DNA from: Chara braunii
Taxonomy: Eukaryota > Streptophyta > Charophyceae > Charales > Characeae
Direction: 5' to 3'
Length of the DNA: 23,867 bases
Assembly (NCBI GenBank): GCA_003427395.1
Contig: BFEA01000479.1
Span: forward strand, 493,668-517,534
Shown here: one piece after another, positions 18,880 through 23,867 of the stretch
Layout: each line of letters begins with the position of its first letter
How positions within the stretch are numbered: the first letter of the stretch is position 1
Position numbers and translations under genes: made by a program
Notes under the pieces: generated by a model
Databases searched by the model: none
What the model was told of the DNA's origin: nothing
The model's input: the letters and a program-made list of their open reading frames with translations, nothing else

Positions 18880-19579
18880 GTCGGTTGTCGATTCGTCGGT
18901 CTACAACTCAACTCCAACTCACTCTCCATACCCAATCTAAAAGGCTTTGGCCCTGGTGACTTTATTGTTTGTTGGGGGTCTCGCCCGGACTTTTATTGAA
19001 TGGTCATTAGACAAAGGTACTAAGTATTTAATTATGGTTGGCTGGACAGGAGGTTGGGGCTTGCATGGCTAAAGCAACGGGTATGAGTGCGGGGATTGGT
19101 TGGGGTTGACTCCGTGTAGTGTGTGTTTGTCGTTCGATTCTTGATGTGATTGCAGGTATGTCCTGTGGCTCGAATTTTGGATTTGGATTGCCTGCGATCC
19201 CATATACATATACATGGTCATAAGGAGTCTCACTGTGCCTGTGAGAAGTGATCGTCGCAACCCTGTCTCCCTTGTGTGGGTATGCTTGGGTGTATTTATG
19301 ATGGGTGCTCGCAAGGCCCAAGGGGCCCCGCCCTAAAAAGCCTACTCAGAGGTTAAGACTGAGAGGCATATGGGAGACCCATCCTTTTTCGTGTTTGTTT
19401 CTTGAGGGTTTTCTTAGTCGGAAGTTAGTCCTAGGCCAGGACTCAAGGTCCTTGTTCAGGGCATTCCAAGCCCCGGACTCTGCAGGAGAAGGGCTTCCCC
19501 TCGCGCAGGGCCTATTCACCCTTCCCGTCGAGACACCCATCCTCAGAGGCGAAAATGTCGCGAGGGCCGAACGGCGCGT
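18880..19579. other. Gene-free stretch
   Basis: No recognisable gene. The phrase GTCGTTCGATTC occurs near 18807 (one base different) and 19129, each following a GATTGGT context, hinting at an old duplication of ~310 bp spacing. Open frames of up to 122 codons are unsupported. Confidence 0.45.
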
Positions 19580-19650
19580 CCTTCAGCCGTTCAATATCGT
19601 GAGGGGTGACCCCTCTCAATATATTCCTTCAGCCATTCAATATCGCGAGG
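19580..19650. repeat. 25-bp direct repeat separated by a perfect hairpin
   Basis: 19580-19604 and 19626-19650 match at 23 of 25 positions (CCTTCAGCCRTTCAATATCG then YGAGG). Between them, overlapping the end of the first, lies the perfect palindrome GAGGGG-TGA-CCCCTC (19601-19615). Confidence 0.8.
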
Positions 19651-20569
19651 CCGGAGCCGCGATTACCACGTAGGATTGGCATCGGTGGTTGGTATAGAAT
19701 TGGCCTGCGGCCGTGCGACTTTATGTGAGAATCCTGCGCGTGACGTTTCACCGCCCCAGCGTCTAAAGGTTATGGGATCATCGGGCTCGCACGTAGACGC
19801 AACGCTTAGGATTTTTGTAGGCCGCCGGCATCACCCGTAGAGGGGAGGGGTACCACAAGGTCACGATCTCTTTTGAAGTAAGGGGACCGTTGCCCTATCC
19901 CCGTTTCCTTTTTCTTGTGTGCTTTGTTTGCTTTTTAAGGATTATCATGGTTGGACGTTATAGTCTGTGGCAGCCGTCAAATTCAAACCCCTTGACTTTC
20001 GTCCAGGCCCGGGAGGGACTTACCCCCAGGGCCGCGAAAAACGACTGCCACCAAAGGTTCTGGACCTGTGTATCATCCGCTTTGCACAGAGTGCAAAAGA
20101 GGGTGTGTGGTCTTCAACCGCGCTAGGCGGTTGTCCAGCGTCGAGAGATTCACCCTCAGAGCGTGTGTCAGCCGACACTTGAGTATCGAATACGACCCTC
20201 GAGATTAACGAGGACCGCATGAGTATGGGTACTACATAGTACGCCATCATTACGACCGCTGGCGTACGCGTGCATTGCGAGTTGATATGACTTAGCCCTG
20301 CGTCCCCGCGGTTTTATATTAAGTCTCGCGCGCGACGCCTATCCGATTTCCGCGTCGGAAAGTTATGGGATGGCTACCGAGGGGCTAAGAGCGTTGTTGC
20401 GTTGTTTGTGTTGTGTAGTTTCGTATGTGTGCGTGCGTGTGTTTTATTATTGTGTTCGTAAAGCGGTGTGCGCGTGGTGTGTGGGATGCGTCCTAGTCGA
20501 CCGGCGACGAACCACGCTTGGGACCTCAGCCCCCCAAGATGTCGGTTTGCGTGCGGGTCCGATAGAGGC
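19651..20569. other. Gene-free stretch with a ~100-bp diverged direct repeat
   Basis: No gene recognised. 19688-19788 and 20281-20385 appear to be diverged copies about 595 bp apart. They share GCCCTGCG-like and TTTATRT blocks, then CGCGYGACG, then GCGTC--AA and GTTATGGGAT. Identity is low by eye. Confidence 0.4.
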
Positions 20570-20753
20570 GTATTACCGCGCGTACCCCCTATGCTACAGC
20601 GAACGAGAAACGCCCTCGACTGGTGCACCTCTGCGATTGCAATTGATTAGCCGTCATACTGTGGACTGGTAGCTCGGCGGGGATACGTCCACCGAAGGGA
20701 GGTGACAGCTCCCGTAACGTGGAGGTAAGTTGTGCCTCGCGTAGGCCCTATCC
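20570..20753 (-). repeat. Repeat R1, copy B (partial, ends at adapter)
   Basis: Nearly identical (about 10 differences in 184 bases) to 20792-20974, in the same orientation, and homologous to copy A in inverse orientation. It stops exactly where the mosaic-end sequence begins, so its right end is technical and not biological. Confidence 0.9.
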
Positions 20754-20791
20754 CTGTCTCTTATACACATCTAGATGTGTATAAGAGACAG
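20754..20791. other. Nextera mate-pair junction adapter (assembly artefact)
   Basis: CTGTCTCTTATACACATCT followed directly by its exact reverse complement AGATGTGTATAAGAGACAG. The 19-bp unit is the Tn5 transposase mosaic end used in Nextera libraries, and the 38-bp head-to-head form is the circularisation junction of mate-pair kits. It is not genomic. A natural Tn5/IS50 end would be a single mosaic end next to IS50 sequence. Confidence 0.97.
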
Positions 20792-21132
20792 GTATTACGG
20801 CGCGTACCCCCTATGCTACAGCGAACGAGAAACGCCCTCGGCTGGTCCACCTCTGCGATTGCAACTGATTAGCTTTCGTACTGTGGACTGGTAGCTCGGC
20901 GGGGATACGCCCACCGAAGGGAGGTGACANCTCCCGTAAGGTGGAGGTAAGTTGTGCCTCGCGTAGGCCCTATCCTGTCGTAGGGGCTCGCGAGAGGTAT
21001 GGCTGGCGCACTCGGCCGGAGCGGCTTGCGGAAGCTCCATGTATATTCACGACGAGGATTTAGACCAACTCCTGCGTGACGCGGCCGGGAGGGTCCCGCG
21101 CTGCCCTAGTGCGGTGCCGGACCGATGCGCTC
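20792..21132 (-). repeat. Repeat R1, copy C
   Basis: Full-length counterpart of copy A (657-985) in inverse orientation. Base 20930 is N, in a position that reads G in copy B. The homology to copy A stops at 21132, and Penelope-like RT sequence begins on the other side. Confidence 0.9.
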
Positions 21133-21911
21133 GACATCGCTCTGGTTGTGAGGTTGAGCGTCACAGTATGATACTCGAGCAGCCAATCCACGACGTCCAA
21201 AATCTCCTGATGCGGCAATTGGCTGAACATGTCCTTGATATCAAAGGTCTTACCAGTTAACTTCGGCTGATGATGCACACATTGCAGTTTCTTATTGGAC
21301 CCAGTAAGAGTACCTTTCAGCGAGGAGACTGCCTTCAAATTAAAATGACAATCCAGTCGCAGACAGTTCAACAAATGGTTCAGGCCTTTGGCCACGACGC
21401 GCCTACGAGCCATGGGCTCAGGATAGGACAAATTGATAGGTCGAAGGACTCGAAACTTGTCCGGGTCCTAATGTTTGGGCATAACATAAGTCTGCCCAAT
21501 CGTCCCTCTCTTATACCAACGTGCAAAGTTCAACAGGCCTTGCTCACACAGTACGGTCTTCTTCTTCATTACTATCGCTGTCGTATTCTCCTCCACTGCA
21601 GTATACCCGACATTCCGAAAACAAATCCATCATCCCTTCATAGTACAATTGTGGGCAGATGACCAGGGTTTCCCCTGGGTTCCTGTCTAACGGTGTCAAC
21701 ACCAAACCATGAAGGCGTTGCTTTACTTCCAGAACCACGTGTTTATGAAGCGTCGAAGTTCCTCAACGGAATAACACACCGTTTGTCCCTTCACATTGGC
21801 CTGACTGTGGAACGCAGCCACAACCTTTTGTCCCAACAAGGACAGCTTATCCCCATGGTTGGCTTTAGGTACGTTATTGGCATTGCCGACCAAAGGATGT
21901 AGCCCCTTCAA
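21133..21911 (-). pseudogene. Penelope-like reverse transcriptase, N-terminal part to motif A, broken
   Basis: Three minus-strand pieces follow one another with frame changes. At 21911-21723 is an N-terminal segment ending VEELRRFINTWFWK. At 21738-21544 the reading LVLTPLDRNPGETLVICPQL fits the start of the RT fingers (D-N-P-G-T-V-I-C type). From about 21500 the frame reads YVMPKH, an in-frame TAG (21468-21470), then DPDKFRVLRPINLSYPEP, the P-K-K-D-RPI fingers motif. Motif A, KTFDIKDMFSQLPH, with its catalytic aspartate, lies near 21240. Soon after motif A the family resemblance ends and repeat R1 starts at 21132, so motifs B and C are absent here. The order and motifs fit Penelope-like elements. 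It is a dead fragment with at least one stop, at least one frameshift and a chimeric end. Confidence 0.72.
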
Positions 21912-21926
21912 CTCGCATCTTTGTAT

Positions 21927-22060
21927 CCCCCGTGGCCGCGGTCGCGGGGTCGGGCTTGGAGGGCGGCCATGTTCATGGCTGCATCCGCAGCTGGGGTCGG
22001 CCGCACCACAGCCACATTTTCACATGATTTTTCCCGTAAACAATAATAAGTCAAATATAT
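21927..22060 (+). repeat. Repeat R2, copy 1
   Basis: About 133 bp that align collinearly with 23462-23592. Shared blocks include CCCG-GG-CGCG, GGCGGC, ATGGC, TCCGC, GGTC-GC, then ATTTT-A-GA/TGATTTTTCC and AATAAT with AATATAT at the end. Identity is perhaps 65-70 % by eye. The element class is unknown. It starts just after the Penelope-like fragment and ends just before the palindrome at 22067. Confidence 0.65.
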
Positions 22061-22066
22061 ATATAT

Positions 22067-22099
22067 GGGGTTGTAGGGTTTTTCAAACCCTACAACCCC
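22067..22099. repeat. Perfect 15-bp-stem palindrome before the LINE
   Basis: GGGGTTGTAGGGTTT (22067-22081), loop TTC, and the exact complement AAACCCTACAACCCC (22085-22099), followed by a T run. The stem contains TAGGGTTT, one permuted unit of the plant-type telomere repeat, but not a telomeric array. No gene ends here, so a bacterial-type terminator reading is not meaningful. Confidence 0.9.
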
Positions 22100-22110
22100 T
22101 TTTTTTTTAA

Positions 22111-23457
22111 AGGGAAAAACGGTGGAGGGGGGATCTAACCATCCAATCCTGGAACGTTAGGGGGCTGACAACAATTCTGTCAAATGCAGAAAAGTGGCAT
22201 TGCTTCTTAGCTACGATAAGATGGAACAACTCCAACCCCCCGGACATACTGTGTATACAAGAAACCCATCTAACGAACACTGAAGCACACAGGGCAATAG
22301 AAAAAGAGATCAATAGAGAAATGAGAAATTCTAGGCCTACAGTAACAACCTGCAGTCCCCACCCATCTGCAGCAGGAGTACTCTCACTAATACACAGAAA
22401 CACAAGTGAGCAACCAGTTGCAGATCACAACAACTTCAGTGGATCTCACGTCAGGAAGATGGACCAAAGTGGACCTGACTTACAGGGGAAAGAAACTCTC
22501 AGTCATAAACATCTACGCTCCCAACTCGCCAACAGAGAGAGCGAAATTTTTCGCAGAAGTCAGAACGCTTCAGCAACCGCAAAGGCACACAATCATAGTA
22601 GGAGATTGGAACACCATCCAGAACCCGCAATTGGACAAAATTTTGTGGGCAGAAGATACACCCCACGACCCAGCAAGAGCAGTACTTACGCATCTCATAC
22701 CAGAAAACAATCTAAAAGACTCCTACAGAATGCTAAATCCCGACAAAAAGGACTACACATGTATTAGGAAAACAGCTCAAGGCAGATCAACTTTCTCAAG
22801 AATTGACTTCTTCCTCATATCTGACACGCTAGGAGCAGTACAAGACAGTCAAATAGGAAGATTACCGCATTATGACGGCTTCGACCAGAACCCAATCAAC
22901 ATCACTCTGGCCCTCACCTTAGACAACACCGCAGGAAGGAGCTTCTTCAGACTTAACACGTCACTGCTCAGCCTAAGTACATTCAAGCAAGGCTTACAGG
23001 AAAGTGAGAAGAACTAAAGGAGAAATTTGAAGAAGGGGAAATTCTAAACGATTTCCCACTAGCGGTTCGAGAGATAGGTGAATGGGCAAATCTCTTTTCG
23101 AGGAAAGAAGCCAGTAAGAGGAGAGCAAGACAAGAAAGTCTGGAAGCAATGGTAGAACTTGCAAAATTTAACCTCATCATCAACCTGGGGGAGCCCCTTT
23201 ACGAACAACTCCTAGAAGAAGCCGGAACAAAACTCAGACAATGGGCAGATTAAAAACGACAGGGGCTAGCAATCAGAGCTAGAGTGCGAGATTGGGAAAG
23301 CAACGAAGAAACGACGAATTTTTTTTTCCAAAAGATCAGGGCGAACCACAGGAACAGCAGAATACACAGCCTCAAGGACACCCTAGGGAACCTACAAACC
23401 ACACAAGATGGAATATTGAAAGTAGCCTCAGACTTCTATCGATGCCTCTACCTATGA
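22111..23457 (+). pseudogene. LINE (non-LTR retrotransposon) ORF2: APE endonuclease and linker, RT missing
   Basis: An apurinic-type endonuclease, which nicks target DNA for target-primed reverse transcription, can be read over three segments. The first frame, 22111-22405, has SWNVRGL and CIQETHL with the catalytic glutamate codon at 22261. A shift near 22405 leads to 22406-23017, with SVINIYAPN, VGDWNT, SRIDFFLIS and finally FDQNPI. A second shift near 23008 leads to 23008-23457, the endonuclease-RT linker, with a TAA at 23251 and then RVRDWESNEETTNFFFQKI and SDFYRCLYL, which in intact LINEs stand just before the RT domain. The expected terminal S-D-H of the endonuclease reads F-D-Q, so the active-site histidine is lost. 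No start codon precedes SWNVRGL in frame. The RT domain is absent; repeat R2 begins five bases after the last codon. It is a dead fragment. Confidence 0.88.
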
Positions 23458-23461
23458 AACA

Positions 23462-23592
23462 CCCGCGGACGCGTCTGCGGGCCCGATCTCAGATGGCGGC
23501 TGCATATATGGCCCCGTCCGCGGCCGGCCTGGTCCGCGCCGTGGACCCGATTTTATGAGATTTTTCCTGAATTAAATAATAGGAAATATATC
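23462..23592 (+). repeat. Repeat R2, copy 2
   Basis: Collinear with 21927-22060 (see that entry). It starts directly after the LINE linker stops. Together the two copies bracket the palindrome and LINE fragment in direct orientation. Confidence 0.65.
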
Positions 23593-23867
23593 CTACCCCT
23601 TAAGCGCGGTGGGCCCACGGTGGGGAGGTCGTGTTCCGCTGCGCGCCGGAATCGGGCCGAACTTTTGATTCGGCCCGGCGGATGAAGGCTATCGAGGGCG
23701 GGGGTGCGCGCAGAGCGGTGCGTGTACCCAATTGTTCACAGCGCGTCAGCAAACGAGAGAGCGCGCCCACAGGGGCCGAGAGCCGGCGGGCGTCGGTTGG
23801 AGTGAATATCTTGAAGGCCCGCCGTCCGATTACAGGAAAAAAAGAAAGAGAAAAAAAAAAAAAGAAA
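23593..23867. other. GC-rich tail ending in purine tract
   Basis: No gene. A TTCGGCCC-like inverted phrase occurs near 23653-23680 (GGGCCGAA then TTCGGCCC). The window ends in about 32 bases of nearly pure A with some G, possibly a poly-A tail of a retroposon cut by the window edge. Confidence 0.5.

Noticed and set aside
20754-20791. Natural Tn5 or IS50 insertion
   Set aside because: Two mosaic ends joined head to head with no IS50 sequence match the library junction adapter exactly.
21265-21275. CTGATGA as a hammerhead ribozyme core of a Penelope-like element
   Set aside because: Isolated seven bases inside the RT-coding region, on the opposite strand, with no GAAA strand or flanking helices in place.
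22067-22099. Telomeric repeat
   Set aside because: Only one TAGGGTTT unit per arm, with no tandem array.

Overview
This window looks like a repeat-rich, gene-poor stretch of a eukaryotic nuclear genome. The evidence is fragments of reverse-transcribing elements (an APE-type LINE endonuclease and two Penelope-like RT fragments), a U6 snRNA copy retroposed between target-site duplications, two non-autonomous inverted-repeat elements, poly-A and poly-T tracts, microsatellites and tRNA-like Pol III boxes. No host protein gene could be supported. Almost all open frames here are short and resemble nothing I recognise. The Penelope-like fragments read most like the green-lineage/protist type, so an alga or a relative is a possible source, but this is only a guess.

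Layout. 1-656 holds nothing recognised. 657-985 is a copy of a ~330-bp interspersed repeat (R1). 986-2440 is featureless apart from a TC run. 2441-2572 is a retroposon-like 3' end with three hairpins and a 21-A tail. 3203-3339 carries a small GCCCGAAGGC repeat, and 3423-3790 two minus-strand tRNA-like units. 4899-5040 is a processed U6 copy with target-site duplications. 5148-5312 is a foldback element. 6484-7324 is a ~469-bp tandem duplication built of ~100-bp modules, each with a box and a hairpin. 8078-8278 is a MITE flanked by TTAA. 9361-9841 has CCCGGG-rich direct repeats. 9882-10655 (minus) is a decayed Penelope-like RT. 10656-16800 has only scattered hairpins and promoter-like boxes.

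The most unusual part is 16.8-18.6 kb. First come about twelve stem-loops with a near-constant ATAAGTTT apical loop and outer helices that change but stay complementary. Then come five ~123-bp tandem units, each with a conserved long-range stem. The 6.5-7.3 kb modules have the same constant-loop, changing-stem architecture with a different loop. I know of no named family that fits; a structured RNA or hairpin-DNA function is inference.

At 20754-20791 lies an exact 38-bp palindrome of two Tn5 mosaic ends, which is the Nextera mate-pair junction adapter. It sits between two ~184-bp copies of R1 that are about 95 % identical. This is an assembly artefact, so sequence left of 20753 and right of 20792 may not be adjacent in the genome. 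Right of it are an R1 copy, a Penelope-like RT fragment (minus), a ~133-bp repeat R2, a 15-bp-stem palindrome, a LINE endonuclease region (plus, frameshifted, no RT domain), and a second diverged R2 copy.

The elements do not form a pathway. They are layers of decayed retroelements and non-autonomous passengers. The U6 retrocopy shows that a LINE-type machinery acted in this lineage.
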